A DNA stretch of 64,000 bases from Crambe crambe (lineage: Eukaryota; Porifera; Demospongiae; Poecilosclerida; Crambeidae), in assembly GCA_963924555.1 (NCBI GenBank), contig OZ004587.1:4278001-4342000 (forward strand), written 5' to 3'. Each line of letters begins with the position of its first letter. The stretch's first letter is position 1. This document shows positions 56,101-62,094 of this stretch, piece by piece. The position numbers were made by a program, and so were the translations under genes. The notes below the pieces were generated by a model that saw only the letters and a list, made by a program, of their open reading frames with translations, searched no databases and had not been told where the DNA came from.

Positions 56101-57265
56101 TCTAGACTTGGTCAAGCAGCTCATAGCAAAAGGCCACAACCCTATGGTGAAGGATAGAGATAACGATACTGCTCTCCATTGTGCAGCTGACTATGGTAAA
56201 CTAGATGTTATCAAGTTCTTAATCGAAGAAGTGTCGTGTAACCCAGCTCCCTCAGGCTGGATTGGAGCAACTCCTCTACACCATGCAGCTGAAGCAGGAC
56301 ATCTCTCAATCGTCAAATACCTGATAGAAAAGCACCAAGTAGATCCTCTCAGCCAGGATGAGGATGGTTGCTCCCCTCTACATGCAGCCTGTGTGGGTGG
56401 TGATTTAAATGTAGTCAAATTCATGATGAAGACAATGCTCGAGTACATGAAAATTGAAGAAATATTTACCGATTCCTCAAAATATAAATCTACTCCCATT
56501 CATGAAGCAACTGCCAAAGGGCATCTAAACATTGTGAAATATATGATCAGCGAGTGCAAGTGTGATCCGAACATTCCAGGTATAAGAGGAATGGGACCTC
56601 TCATATATGCTGCACAGGAGGGTCACTTGTCCATTGTCAAGTTTTTGACATTGGAGTGTGGTTGTGACCCTGAGAGTACAGACATGGAACAGTCGACCCC
56701 ACTACATGCTGCTGCAATGAACGGACACTTGCCAGTAATCAAGTTCCTTTCCCAAGAAATGAAGAGTAATCCCAACTACAGGGACGAGCGCAACAACACT
56801 CCCCTTCATGAAGCAGCCCTTGCTGGTCATTGTGAAGTGGTGGAGTATTTCATCGACACCTTGCATTGCAGTCCAAACACTCCTGGTCAGTATGGAAGAA
56901 TGCCATTACATATGGCTTCCCAAGAGGGTCACCTCAACCTTGTCAAGAACCTCGTTGAAAAGTACGCCTGTGACCCTAATAGCTTGGACGACAATAAAGT
57001 CACACCTCTCCACTGGGCAGCTAGGAATGGACACTTGTCCATCGTCCATTATCTAACCCAGAACAAAGAATGTAATAACATGTGCCAAGATATCAATGGA
57101 GAAACTCCACTCCATTGGGCTGCCATGTTTGGTCAACTCTCAGTAGTCAAACATTTTGTTAAACGTCTCCATTGTCCCCCACACACCAAAAACAAGTTTA
57201 ACCAGACACCACTCCAGTTGGCCCTAGAGGAGGGTCACAGTGAGGTGGTTGATTATTTACAATAA
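29083..57265 (+). CDS. Gene B: 2A-leader / death domain / helical module / ankyrin-repeat protein (nine exons)
   Basis: Manual model: 29083-29188, 29490-29789, 29972-30031, 30799-30858, 30922-30987, 31178-31897, 31960-31989, 32220-32488, 55994-57265. Donors are GT, acceptors AG, all internal phases 1 until exon 8 returns to 0; total 2883 nt (960 aa). Order: leader with DVELNPGP (1-34), death domain (about 38-130), three short linker exons (136-197), helical module (198-437), short linkers (438-537), about 12 ankyrin repeats. Introns between exons 4 and 8 are 62-230 bp, then one of 23.5 kb holds a nested hAT/Helitron insertion. Role inferred as for gene A. The distal ankyrin exon could instead be expressed separately. 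Confidence 0.65.
29161..29184 (+). other. 2A-like ribosome-skipping motif DVELNPGP (gene B)
   Basis: Identical in protein and DNA to the motif of gene A, eight codons before the exon end. See the finding on dual targeting. Confidence 0.8.
29490..29789 (+). CDS. Gene B exon 2: death domain
   Basis: 300 nt, phase 1-1, acceptor tttctgcag, donor gtatat. Death-domain pattern as in gene A; changes include Arg to Gly, Ile to Thr and Asp to His around the IW.AH.KWY.IGVELEMD segment. Confidence 0.85.
29972..30031 (+). CDS. Gene B exon 3: 20-codon linker
   Basis: Phase 1-1, acceptor ttgactag, donor gtaaat; reads GAKVLLPDNIPTSESCTSSE. Low-complexity tether, supported by splice sites and phase only. 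Confidence 0.5.
30799..30858 (+). CDS. Gene B exon 4: 20-codon linker
   Basis: Phase 1-1, acceptor tcttgtag, donor gtacgt; reads DSLKPQYSEPVIASTTCSGS. Same length and style as exon 3 (acidic or polar start, TxxCxxS near the end), which suggests linker exon duplication. Confidence 0.5.
30922..30987 (+). CDS. Gene B exon 5: 22-codon linker
   Basis: Phase 1-1, acceptor ttggaatag, donor gtatga; begins DPLTCPPLGSDAVSTISSCF. Third member of the short linker series (IxSxC.S ending like exons 3 and 4). Confidence 0.5.
31178..31897 (+). CDS. Gene B exon 6: large helical module
   Basis: 720 nt, phase 1-1, acceptor gatttcag, donor gtatgt; starts EKSAVPLTPSFPFLLTDNM. It shares landmarks with gene A exon 4: an aromatic helix (IRIRRYCSFYDYSIMKLLTD.FG), a Cys/Pro-rich middle, and a beta-rich end (LRLLYVDEGCIELTFRV). 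Overall residue identity to A is low (about one in five by eye). Its end (RQQELRSLGFTSISYGGHSLDL) resembles the gene C exon (KQQALRNMGIISISYGEFLFDL). Biochemical role unknown. Confidence 0.75.
31960..31989 (+). CDS. Gene B exon 7: 10-codon micro-exon
   Basis: 30 nt, phase 1-1, acceptor actatgcag, donor gtatag; reads TANTDATKRK. Supported by phase and splice sites; could be skipped without frame change. Confidence 0.4.
32220..32488 (+). CDS. Gene B exon 8: acidic linker ending SDEFQ
   Basis: 269 nt, phase 1 to 0, acceptor ttcctgcag, donor gtgggt. Reads VASNLDTTLPLSKRPHTEIT, then SDVDSALGTLSMITG and TEASDEFQ. Homologous to gene A exon 5 but much diverged before SALGT. Confidence 0.65.
32489..33990. 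other. Start of gene B large intron
   Basis: Short local tandem of ggtcgataata(a/g)gtgct at about 32,918-32,965. The block at 33,323-33,580 is shared with the gene A intron, and the block at about 33,590-33,880 is inverted relative to A (about 17,160-17,450). No coding signal. Confidence 0.5.
34000..34600 (-). pseudogene. Decayed hAT transposase relic 4
   Basis: Same blocks as relics 1-3 (gctacaccacctttaactcta, agagtcatggatgtcactaag, cttcagcc..ggcctcgtaaagcaagac), read as hAT transposase pieces on the minus strand. It is interrupted downstream by the MITE at 34,649. Confidence 0.5.
34649..35100. mobile_element. 452-bp MITE
   Basis: Ends tatagcgggtatatttcaag and, in reverse complement, tatagcgggtatatttcgag; the match runs about 36 bp with few differences (aagtttcgcg at the inner side). 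No frame inside. TATA-type ends suggest TA target duplication. Confidence 0.85.
35101..36149. other. Intron sequence, hAT-relic fragments
   Basis: Scattered pieces shared with the other relics (ttggctctctactgcac, tttgctcactaaaactat). Nothing else recognised. Confidence 0.4.
36150..37370 (-). pseudogene. Decayed hAT transposase relics 5 and 6
   Basis: Two overlapping sets of the same blocks. On the minus strand one frame reads VLRKLLSNIHDS...WWMKPL, equivalent to LRKLLSDIHDS...MVDETTD of hAT transposases, and another contains the GQCYDG region. Frames are broken. Corresponds to relic 1 in gene A. Confidence 0.55.
37445..37860. repeat. CTCAAATTTGAG minisatellite, copy 4
   Basis: Positional equivalent of 17,630-18,030 in gene A, with unit gains and losses. 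Confidence 0.75.
38170..38976. mobile_element. 807-bp TA-flanked MITE absent from gene A
   Basis: The left end taccatagggcaggttaatt and the right end in reverse complement taccgtagggcgggttaatt match over more than 30 bp. Flanks read accgac-TA/element/TA-tgagatgc; the gene A intron has ctgac-TA-tgagacgc with no element (about 23,950), an empty site with TA duplication as in Tc1/mariner-type elements. A left-end copy is also at about 18,340. Confidence 0.85.
39397..41465 (+). pseudogene. hAT transposase (TTF-type zinc finger, DUF4371-like), two frameshifts
   Basis: Three consecutive frames. 39,397-40,017: zinc-finger-like W.HY...D.VFCHVC...H..S..H region and R.CFLKILSNVRFLSRQG. About 39,990-40,432: IMCDESTDVSNREQ (first catalytic Asp region) and GQCYDGASNM (second Asp). 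About 40,416-41,465: TRWTVRA, then the C-terminal dimerisation region MPSTNAISERSFSALRR with the third acidic residue. The second shift lies at an A6 run near 40,410 and the first near 39,990. Otherwise well preserved, so inactivation looks recent unless these are sequencing errors. It would mobilise TIR-flanked DNA by cut and paste. Confidence 0.85.
41674..41945. repeat. Paired 72-bp repeat around a 105-bp fold-back
   Basis: gcagcgagcgagcgaagcga... ending in an AT tract occurs at 41,674 and 41,875 (and at 54,953; shorter at 4,738). Between them, 41,763-41,867 is a near-perfect palindrome with ends gataccgtgaaatatcac / gtgatatttcacggtatc. Confidence 0.85.
41942..42737. repeat. Fold-back element, copy 4 (long spacer)
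   Basis: Arms of about 150 bp (acaagtaagggaaaaaacat and its complement at 42,737), separated by about 490 bp of unique sequence. Same outer motif as the other fold-backs but a different inner arm. Confidence 0.85.
42865..43287 (-). other. Unassigned 140-codon open frame
   Basis: Open minus-strand frame with an internal CVLCTWLHHAEELQIERN stretch. I recognise no family. It overlaps the left inverted repeat of the Helitron-class element and part of a ~40-bp inverted pair (43,157-43,195 / 43,480-43,522). It may be chance or captured sequence. Confidence 0.2.
43997..44743 (-). CDS. Helitron-class ORF3: end of OTU domain 1 plus OTU domain 2
   Basis: 248 codons. The first residues contain LYLRHPQAHYEVV, the expected catalytic-His end of the OTU domain left unfinished in the upstream frame. 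A complete second OTU-like domain follows: ADGNCLFRCLS (catalytic Cys box, about 120) and HSEHFEVV near the C-terminus. It is in a different frame from the upstream ORF (4752/4743 junction), so one frameshift splits the original protein here. OTU proteases remove ubiquitin; in Helitrons and related elements their role is unknown. Confidence 0.7.
   Translation of the reverse strand: MKTDLASSSLYLRHPQAHYEVVLAVEPLINSNPPQSNEPDEKKADHSSGNSIPTSNHIDGNIILQEEWPECRFHSVDEEWQKVACGVLNIPYHCKNGLSRGGANVILTRPDKMQKIIADGNCLFRCLSHIVTGTQRHHVAVRLAIIEHLQRIPGFLGTYGYKSVNDYLNRTNMDKINTWGTDIEMFAFAHLLNTPIYSFVKNLNDWHKYPPSRINLTMYDDVTCDDVTQKAMYIRFHSEHFEVVCSVL
44752..49479 (-). CDS. Helitron-class Rep/PIF1-like helicase with OTU domain
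   Basis: 1575 codons. In order: Cys-rich start with a DUF6570-like region (CCSCQQ, C.YC, about 8-60; PLPLGKTLETL), Rep/HUH region with RGAPHFHVLLW (about 480) and the two-tyrosine motif LSYYVTAYVTK (about 620), PIF1-type SF1B helicase with GVGGTGKS (about 943), MIIVDEVSMV (about 1028) and TIHKCQGLSL, then an OTU domain with GDGNCMFRSLS (about 1481). Rep nicks and joins DNA for rolling-circle transposition; the helicase unwinds it. The likely start is not visible: the frame is open upstream of the TTG at 49,479 and overlaps ORF1 by 29 nt, so a frameshift from ORF1 is more likely than separate initiation. Confidence 0.9.
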   Translation of the reverse strand: MDYPQNPCCSCQQLHQRRNVTKINFSNRLGDTVWPALKQFMLRDNKQAADETHFMCNYCKSSMKHDKMPPRCVLNGLEVIPIPEELKNLDCLSKQFIQRAKSYQTVVRLGTYTNKVPTYNSLQACKGTMFFLPLPLGKTLETLDQVNHPVTSLASPELYIIVNGKPTTNKMVWRSLVNVKDIKGAVEKLRQINWLYKDVDDSSLDTTLKEVVEVVSNASSTMLEKASDNDISGLQCYTIRNLNNKLNTDSDIEQYKLLHVEEEPLDNRQKFLDVMCFPTLFPDGKFGKYHPRSVKISHSEYIKSRLFNKDPRFRKEPRYIFYLLWQKEMREISAGVYNILKSSKSHSMTVGNLLDKVGANDEHLESNLSTMLQSVRGTKQYWYVRQSDLRCMVREYGSPTLFLTFSCAEYESYDIVSYLRSLNDVSDSYNIGKLCTEDPVSVSRQFSHKFHAFFQKVLIKGEVLGCVDHYFWKKEYQARGAPHFHVLLWIRDAPVIGKDDPDKILAWIQERITCHIPEKESNPELNSLVTRYQMHKCSAYCRRRVKRGSIYTTTCKFNFPREPCENAVLHCVEEKLKKRQKIYQLPRTESETRVNDYNPLLLLLWKANIDIQFVAESSLALSYYVTAYVTKAERSTLQEVWNEVSDNKSVYSRLWSFGVRALRSRECGLYEASDLLIGDHLCEKSTTVKWICVKMPHKRSRRLKNHSVLQEIADENPESEDIFEDDLFNTHYPKRPADLEDVCLHDFVANYDWYSKDRNGDRIYRRLTKPRLVNHKLYDPNKEEEREDFYYSLVLLFVPFRNEASLLQENEKPEEAFNRLLPSNESCSEYHSRLQKILKAREALKKINDAREANNDNEGTNKEDHDEPELLGQAKSAMLDALHMNAKKPDKLTLQERVMMLNSDQRRIFERVKDHLLHQVQHEADECNCEFEPLCMFISGVGGTGKSFLIEALKQLIDGIWTSDDLTCAVAAPTGLAAFNVGGVTIHRLFQLPIEHEGKEAGYWSLSKASQKIMKTVLRGLKMIIVDEVSMVSSLNLAYMHLRLEELFGGHSWFGGKNVIFVGDLLQLQPVNGSPVFEMISKKSLCHKLGCTTSVNIWKSSIKYDELTINERQKKDREFSQMLDSVRRGSPTEETLCTLQERVTDRSVPELFRDLKNSDMNPVCLFPTREQCDQVNNEMLGSLDSEIYKISCTDEVDETKSKSKWNKKAAEKLEKLNKDCNNTAGLEAVLKLAVGARVMLRRNIDIETGLVNGAIGTVIAISARCISVQFDHINDPCDIEKVKTKFMVMKNYFVYREQFPLILAYAVTIHKCQGLSLDCAIIDLSSKVFADGMAYVALSRVKSLLGLHLISLDKDSIRVNRKSIMEINRLREMYRKDLPLYDVPAPRTRSKRKLTGTSEQIEPNAKKRRVDNPIKANPINSQLEQRVWPFKFHSVDEQWQRNACASLGLQFERSNGASPGSGSLPLTCPDKNKIKTIVGDGNCMFRSLSYIITGSQAQHGRLRTKIIQHMHDIAPLIIGHIRGRSQDRYTTVGEYIQGSGMDKTGVWGTDIELLTLAHLLKTCIFSYDTGSNLAA
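49451..51130 (-). CDS. Helitron-class ORF1: lysine-rich repeat protein
   Basis: 559 codons from ATG 51,130 (context ctatggcttc). Residues about 28-200 are 11-12 repeats of 14-15 residues of the type YEKNKDAxKSKSKxN, very basic and helical. A Cys/His-bearing middle follows (HTCACNKISKG; HAHTWKCSSKCK; CYMGTECKSR). It ends LSSKSML just as the Rep frame takes over. Probably the N-terminal part of one large Rep/helicase polyprotein; the basic repeat may bind DNA. I know similar YEKNKD repeats in transposon proteins of sponges and cnidarians, but not their function. Confidence 0.7.
   Translation of the reverse strand: MASAKKKRAQRKKRYEMNKAAEKSTMKQYHDKHRDTMKSKSKHNYEKNKDAIKSKSKLNYEKNKDAAKSRSKQNYEKNKDAMKSKFKLHYEKNKDARKSEFNKYYEKNKDDIKLKSKQYYEKNQDALKYKIKEYNQKHEISIKSKLNAHYQKNKDRLCSLKRKRYQQNSDKIKAANHAYYRSNSESRKVAAQAGYSKKAKAVIKRARQYYAKNRGYICANERRKYELAEPKPLTKLFYVHKIKKNLMRNTGLLSNLIDTFEKEHTCACNKISKGNRKTAISNLAAQRVVCKAIQIRKQYVGALLKAVRYINGLKIKGRADFGEGLHSAHSEPYFYDSAYLFAKRPDILTIDQSGICRQEENVSESKVSSDIPHAHTWKCSSKCKPLTESEVSSILDLKSEFENPIHELSRVLDNIDGSCPNYHYSKAVSGQSRELKGHSLLCYMGTECKSRLRILRSAATHYPILRSLIRAVYVAINSLRSVSKLDEALKSGDFAFLMNNLDGDFDSLLSNDVETTHELTETAHSVLRRRDLELHLQITHAGLIAEYQKAVGLSSKSML
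51131..51849. other. 5' region of the Helitron-class element
   Basis: AT-rich, with agctagctagttagttagct-like runs; no frame. It probably holds the promoter for the minus-strand genes, but no specific element is visible. Confidence 0.4.
52053..52622. repeat. 570-bp dispersed repeat, copy 1
   Basis: tctacactccaaaatgcccc... with a gtac microsatellite (cgtacgtacgtacgtacgtg), ending ...cattgccctagta. Nearly identical to 55,019-55,596; a diverged copy starts at 6236. It begins directly beside the right hairpin end of the Helitron-class element. Confidence 0.9.
52623..53086. other. Diverged repeat sequence
   Basis: Contains degraded pieces of the neighbouring repeat (gctttgtggctagcattacag, cttgctgtcaaatgttgcacattgcc). 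Nothing else seen. Confidence 0.4.
53087..53960. repeat. Second copy of the 5.2-6.2 kb repeat
   Basis: Starts tcagagagtgcggtagcact with aagtagggatgg, follows one unit of the 4,783 array and then the 5,471 repeat (atcgacgtaccgacttactg). This shows the hairpin unit and the downstream part belong to one mobile element. Confidence 0.8.
54342..54790. repeat. Near-perfect 449-bp palindrome
   Basis: Arms 54,342-54,559 and 54,574-54,790 (about 217 bp each) around a 14-nt spacer (atgatcaagggcca). Ends are acaagtgaatgcaaaaaatt and its complement; gaagtagggatg lies about 40 bp from each end. As single strand it would form a long hairpin. Confidence 0.95.
55019..55596. repeat. 570-bp dispersed repeat, copy 2
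   Basis: Near-identical to 52,053-52,622, with one extra gtac unit. It lies just inside the right end of the 16.6-kb insertion, next to the agcgagcgagcgaagcg repeat. Confidence 0.9.
55994..57265 (+). CDS. Gene B exon 9: ankyrin-repeat array
   Basis: Acceptor ttcacatcacag, phase 0, DYIGRDLKDPRLDM, then about 12 ankyrin repeats, ending SEVVDYLQ-stop. Compared with gene A, 10 of 12 repeats differ at the residue just after the TPLH box (for example Ser/His, Arg/Ala, Ile/Ala, Met/Trp, Ser/Trp), while the second helices and loops are nearly unchanged. One loop differs by one residue (GGWHG against GQYG). The stop codon here is probably the ancestral one. Confidence 0.9.
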   Translation, partial: DYIGRDLKDPRLDMIVSAETTTEYSSQLHEAAEAGNLDLVKQLIAKGHNPMVKDRDNDTALHCAADYGKLDVIKFLIEEVSCNPAPSGWIGATPLHHAAEAGHLSIVKYLIEKHQVDPLSQDEDGCSPLHAACVGGDLNVVKFMMKTMLEYMKIEEIFTDSSKYKSTPIHEATAKGHLNIVKYMISECKCDPNIPGIRGMGPLIYAAQEGHLSIVKFLTLECGCDPESTDMEQSTPLHAAAMNGHLPVIKFLSQEMKSNPNYRDERNNTPLHEAALAGHCEVVEYFIDTLHCSPNTPGQYGRMPLHMASQEGHLNLVKNLVEKYACDPNSLDDNKVTPLHWAARNGHLSIVHYLTQNKECNNMCQDINGETPLHWAAMFGQLSVVKHFVKRLHCPPHTKNKFNQTPLQLALEEGHSEVVDYLQ

Positions 57266-58640
57266 CCATGCAAAATTAGCTGATTATGCTTCACCATTAT
57301 CTGTTTTACTTCTATTTTTAATCTTAGTTTGTATTACTCACCTAAGCTTGTTGATGTTTATTACAATCATCTATTATTCCATACCATTCAATGTCTTCTT
57401 TTAGAAAATAAAATTTTTGGGGGGGGAAAAAAAATTATGAAGGAGCGTTCAAAACGGATTTGTATTGGTATCATTTTAAAGCACATAATCTGGCGTTTTA
57501 GTATGGTACATCAAACTTTGTTCTTGGGATAATTATACTGAACATCTCATTCAGCTACTATGTGGCTTGTACACTTTATAAGCCTTTAACAGCTTTTCAT
57601 CTTTTGCACCCATCACCTGTCTCAAGTAGCTACTATCAGTAAAGAAAAAATGTCACAGTCCTAAATTGTGCAGATCAGTAATTACAAGTGTAGAGTTCAT
57701 GGTTGTCCAAGTCTCAGTGCCAGGATACTTTCAACCACTCTGGAGTTAATTACTGTATTCACTCATATCAATAGCTAGCTACAATAATGAGATGAGACAA
57801 AAAGAGTCATATAAATCTCAGTTTTTAAGAGATAATAAAATGTTGACGTGATTAGTATATAACTACTTCTTCTTTGGCTTGCTGTGTAATGGGGTCATGT
57901 AATGATGTAATGGTGGGTGGAGCAACAAAGAATGTTTCACAAGGTAATTGCTTCATAATGAGTGATATGGGATATGTTATTATCATGAAAAAGTGTCTAG
58001 AGAGGTGTGCTAATCTATGCAATCCAAAGGATGAAGAGTATCGAGAATACCCTGGTAGTGGAATAAAGGCAGACTTGGACTAGCTACCATACCAAGCATC
58101 TCATATGTGGCTTATTATAGGGTACTTTGGTTTGAAATGAAGGTGCCGGTAACTGGTTACTGAAGTTACAAAGGTTACAAATGTCTTCCTAGCTATATAT
58201 ACAACTTAGTGTGTAGCTACCTGGATACTAAAGTCATATGGTTTCAAAGTAACTGGTTACAAAAGTTACAAAGGTTACAATGTCAATAAGAGCAGCAGCA
58301 AAAGCATAATTATTAGGAAGAGCTTGATGAATACAATAACTCCATAGTAACTCCATAGTAACTCCACAGTTGTGGAAAATATTCTGGCACTGGGACCAAG
58401 GCAGACTTGGACAACTATACTAATCAATGCAGGATGAAGAATATCAAGGAACCATCCATCTCATAACTATGTGTCTTTATTATAGGGTACTTTGGTTTGA
58501 AATGAAGTTACTGGTAACTGGTTACAGAAGTCACAAAGGTTACAAATGTCTTCCTAGCAACATATACCACTTAGCGTGTAGCCACCTGGATACTAAAGTC
58601 ATATGGTTTCAAAGTAACTGGTTACAAAAGTTACAAAGGT
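57266..58640. other. 3' flank of gene B, duplicate of the gene A flank
   Basis: 57,300-58,440 matches 25,790-26,900. A candidate polyadenylation hexamer aataaa is at about 57,406. At 58,420-58,640 an additional copy of the ggtactttggtttgaaatga...gttacaaaagttacaaagg block is present, so the flank has an internal tandem duplication not found in A. Confidence 0.55.
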
Positions 58641-58917
58641 AATTAGGAATAGCTTGAGGACTAACTACTCTCTTTCCTGTGGTGTAGCAGTAAGTAATGT
58701 AGCTATTTCTACGTTTCACAAGTTTATGCAAATAAAAAAGAAAGTGGCACTTGTTCATGGCACACATTATCTTCTTATGCCTGCTGAGCCAAGCAAATGT
58801 TTGTTCACAGGCCATGGTGTTGAAGTTGTGGTTTTCAGCCCTTAAATCATCCATACTATTATTATTATTTTGGCCTGCAAGATTGATCCCTGTGATTCCG
58901 TACGTGGAGATCATCAA
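58609..58917 (-). pseudogene. Transposon-like relic with CEQTFAWLSR segment
   Basis: The minus-strand frame includes NFNTMACEQTFAWLSRHKKI and CAMNKCHFLFYLHKLVKRRN. I associate the CEQTF.WL.R.K......M....F.FYL..M pattern with the C-terminus of KDZ-like transposases; the assignment is from memory and tentative. No other domain is present. Confidence 0.35.
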
Positions 58918-59409
58918 TTACTTGTATAAAAATCATCAAGTTTCCTGTAATAAGCTAGCAACTGCGCTATGTTTGAATGTTGTTGCCATACCTTGGTGAT
59001 GTTGGACAAGATATACTTCAGGTCTCCAGGCAAAGGTAAAGGTGATTTAGCGACTATAGCTAAGGTAGCTAATTATCGAGGTGACACATGTTGCGGAAAG
59101 GACGCCATGGTAAATCACCTGAGGGGCATAATGTGTCATAAGAATTTTTCCTAATGATCCAAAGGCAGCCACTAGCAAAAAGAAGACTTGTGCTGGACTG
59201 GTAGCTTGTACACTTACAAGCCTTTGTGGCTTGTGACTTGTAGCTTGCATGTCGTTTGTAGCTTGTAGCTGTAGCTTGTACACCTACAAACCTTTCATGT
59301 TTTGCACAATAAGACCCCTTTTCTCTCATATGTAATAGTTACGTATGCAAGCTTGGCATTTCATGTCACAGTCCTAAATTGTGCCGAGTACATTAAAAAT
59401 TATGTCAAT

Positions 59410-59484
59410 AGCTATGACCCGTTGGGTCACACACCTCTGCATTTTGCAGCTAAATTACATTGTGGACACCTTTCCATGGTCTAA
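59410..59484 (+). pseudogene. Solitary ankyrin-repeat relic
   Basis: Reads SYDPLGHTPLHFAAKLHCGHLSMV and then stops. It is a single ankyrin repeat, probably the remains of a further member of the A/B/C family. Confidence 0.6.
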
Positions 59485-60034
59485 CACATCTCATTTAACA
59501 GTTTTAAAGTCAATGATAATAACATACGTATATCACTCATTATGAAGCAATTATCTCTTGGAGCATCTTTGTTGCCCCATAATGCCTCAATGCTTTGTTG
59601 ACATTCAGTGCTCTTAGATTACGTACAAAGCACCATGACCAGAGAATCACGACCATCCATTGTTGTAAATTCACATTAGCATATATAACTTAATCAAAAC
59701 TCCTACTGAATTATTACAATAAAAGTGGGTACAATAAAGTGGGCATGGCCATCCAAATTTTTTTACGCACAAGCACACCGGACCACTCAAGATTCTGTGG
59801 ATACACCCCTGTCAAAATATCCAAAACGAAGACGATATATCATTCGAGCTGCAATCAGCAGTATTAAAATTCTTGATGACAGAGTAGGAGGGAGGGTAAG
59901 AGGAGGGGCTTAAAGGAGGAGGATAAGGGGATGGCAGTTGGCTTTAGTCAATATTTTGCAATAGTTGTATAAATCAGCTGAGAGAGAATAGCTCACTACA
60001 TTGAAAAATCAGTAAACCAGTAGTACGTCTAATA
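59485..60034. other. Intergenic stretch before gene C
   Basis: 59,725-59,800 (gtgggcatggcc...tttttacgcacaagcac) resembles the right end region of the 16.6-kb hAT insertion (55,630-55,690). No gene recognised. Confidence 0.4.
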
Positions 60035-60586
60035 ATGAACTCAAATAAAAGAAATGACATCAAAGAAAATGGTGCTACTGCAATAGGTAACAAGAACTGG
60101 AAGTGACTGGATAATGCAGTATTTCTCTTTGACAAGCAAGTATTTTATGATGGAGCTCTGATGAAGATTATATATATCTTTCAGATATAACTTGGAGATG
60201 CTTTACAATAGAAGGCATCACTGAAGAGAAACAACAAGCATTAAGAAATATGGGAATCATCAGCATTAGTTATGGAGAGTTTCTTTTTGATCTGACCTCC
60301 CTTGCTAAGAGTGTAGGATGTGACGCTCCACTTGGAATCGAGGAAGGTGAGAAGAACTATCAAGTTATTAACACTTTCAAATTTCACAGATGTCCTTCCC
60401 TATCCAGACCCTCTCATTCCTACCCTCTCTCTGGTGGGACCAATGACTGCTCTTGATACAAAAGCCGATGCTGATGACAACATTGATGTTGACTCAACAC
60501 TTGGCACAATCAGTGACGTGACTGGAACAGATGTGGGTAGCTATCCTACAGATGATATGAGGACTGAGGTCTCTGATGAGTTACAG
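60035..60586 (+). pseudogene. Gene C: truncated third family member
   Basis: Possible exons 60,035-60,086 (ATG, ends phase 1), 60,185-60,346 (phase 1-1) and 60,390-60,586 (phase 1 to 0), with introns of 98 and 43 bp. Exon 2 matches only the end of the helical module (KQQALRNMGIISISYGEFLF). Exon 3 (PYPDPLIPTLSLVGPM...TEVSDELQ) is close to gene A exon 5. No leader, death domain or ankyrin array is found in range; read-through after exon 3 stops at about 60,638. Either a decayed copy or a small derived protein. Confidence 0.45.
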
Positions 60587-61379
60587 GTAAGGAGTAGAGG
60601 AGTTTATTCATGTAATATTCTTCCTCGTACATACACGTAATTTCAGTGAAATACGTTGACAGCAATTCAAAACATGTTAATACGTAAGTAGAGGAATAAT
60701 ATTTTTTTACAGTCAAAAATTTCTGCAGCCTACAGCTAGCAGCTCGGCTTTCACAGATTGGCCACAAAGTATTTTCTAAATAATTGTAGTAGGCAGAAAC
60801 AAGTCCAGGCTCTAGGTTTCCATGCACTTTAGAAGCTAGGCATGAGGCTTGGGTGTTGTTGTTTATGTGTGGGCAGCTATTGAGTCAAGATCAAACAGAT
60901 AAGAAGAAGAAGTTTGCTAGAATACATGTATAAATCAGTGAGCAAGTTCATGACTCATTAAAGCTGAGCAAAAACTGAGTTTCGGAGCTATTACATGTCA
61001 TTGTCAAATGTTACACATTTCACTAGTCAATTTAAATGTCGGATTACTAAAATAATGTTACTCATTAATAGAAATTGATTGACAGCCAATTCAAAGTGTT
61101 CATGCTAAAAAATTTTACCTTCTATGGTCTTTCTACAGTATTGCCCATCACCCGGTTTGTAAGTGGCATGGGAGTGGAGGTTGCATAACTTGAAAATCAA
61201 TATAGGTGATAGACAAATTGGCAACCTGAACCATAAAATTGATATAAAATGATTTTGCTCACTAAAACTATTATGGGGCTCGCTTTACTTGCCCCAATTA
61301 TTTTTTCTGACTGCAGTGCTTTCTGAAAGCAAGTTACACATTGAGTACCTATGATCTATGAGCATACAAGAGTTATGAT
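60587..61379. other. Sequence downstream of gene C
   Basis: Similar to the start of the gene A large intron (10,430-11,230; for example tttcacagattggccac, gtctttctatagtattgcccatcac). The A/C homology therefore continues into the intron. Confidence 0.5.
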
Positions 61380-62050
61380 TAATCTTTTACATTTCAATCA
61401 TTTAGATAAAAGCTCCTTTTAATGTATTGTTTGTGCTCAATTTGAGAGCATGTCTAAAGCAAATATGTGTAAAGACTGCCTTCATTTTTATCTGTTGGAT
61501 TTTAGCTGCTACACCACCTTTAACTCCAGCCATTGTGCTGCACCCATCACAGCATTGGCCTTGTATTTTATAATTGGCTATTTCAAAATGCATCATTCTA
61601 CTTACAACAATGCTATCAGCAGTATAGTGGAAAGAAAGTTGAATTCTTGAGTAGATTCAATTCACCTACCTTATCACAATAGTAAGTTTGGATGGCTTCT
61701 TCAATGTTTCTAAGGTTGTGAGCAGAACTTTATCATCTGATAACACTATTTTGTCCTCATCCCTTTCCCCCCTTTTTGTTGATCCATTATCAACAGCTTT
61801 TTGGCTATCTATTGCACATAATTTTTTCAAAACTATGAAGCGTTTTAATATAATTATAGAGAAAAGGCTGAATGAGTAAAGTGATCATTCCAGTCATGCC
61901 CATTCACTAAAAGCAAAAGCTAACCAGATTCTAGTTTTTCACCTCTTGGAAGACCCCAGAGATTAGTAACAAGGTGTTGAAGGTAGAAACTGTTAGACTC
62001 AGCTGTTGTATGAAGCTTTCATGGCAGACTAACCAGCTTTAGCACTTTGG
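61380..62050 (-). pseudogene. Decayed hAT transposase relic 7
   Basis: The minus-strand frame 61,402-61,596 reads IQGQCCDGCSTMAGVKGGVA and RHALKLSTNNTLKGA. This is the hAT second-Asp region, with Cys in place of the Tyr of GQCYDG. Sister of relic 3. Confidence 0.6.
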
Positions 62051-62094
62051 TCAGAGTTTAGTTAAGTTTAGTTAGTTAACAGCCGTATTTTCCC

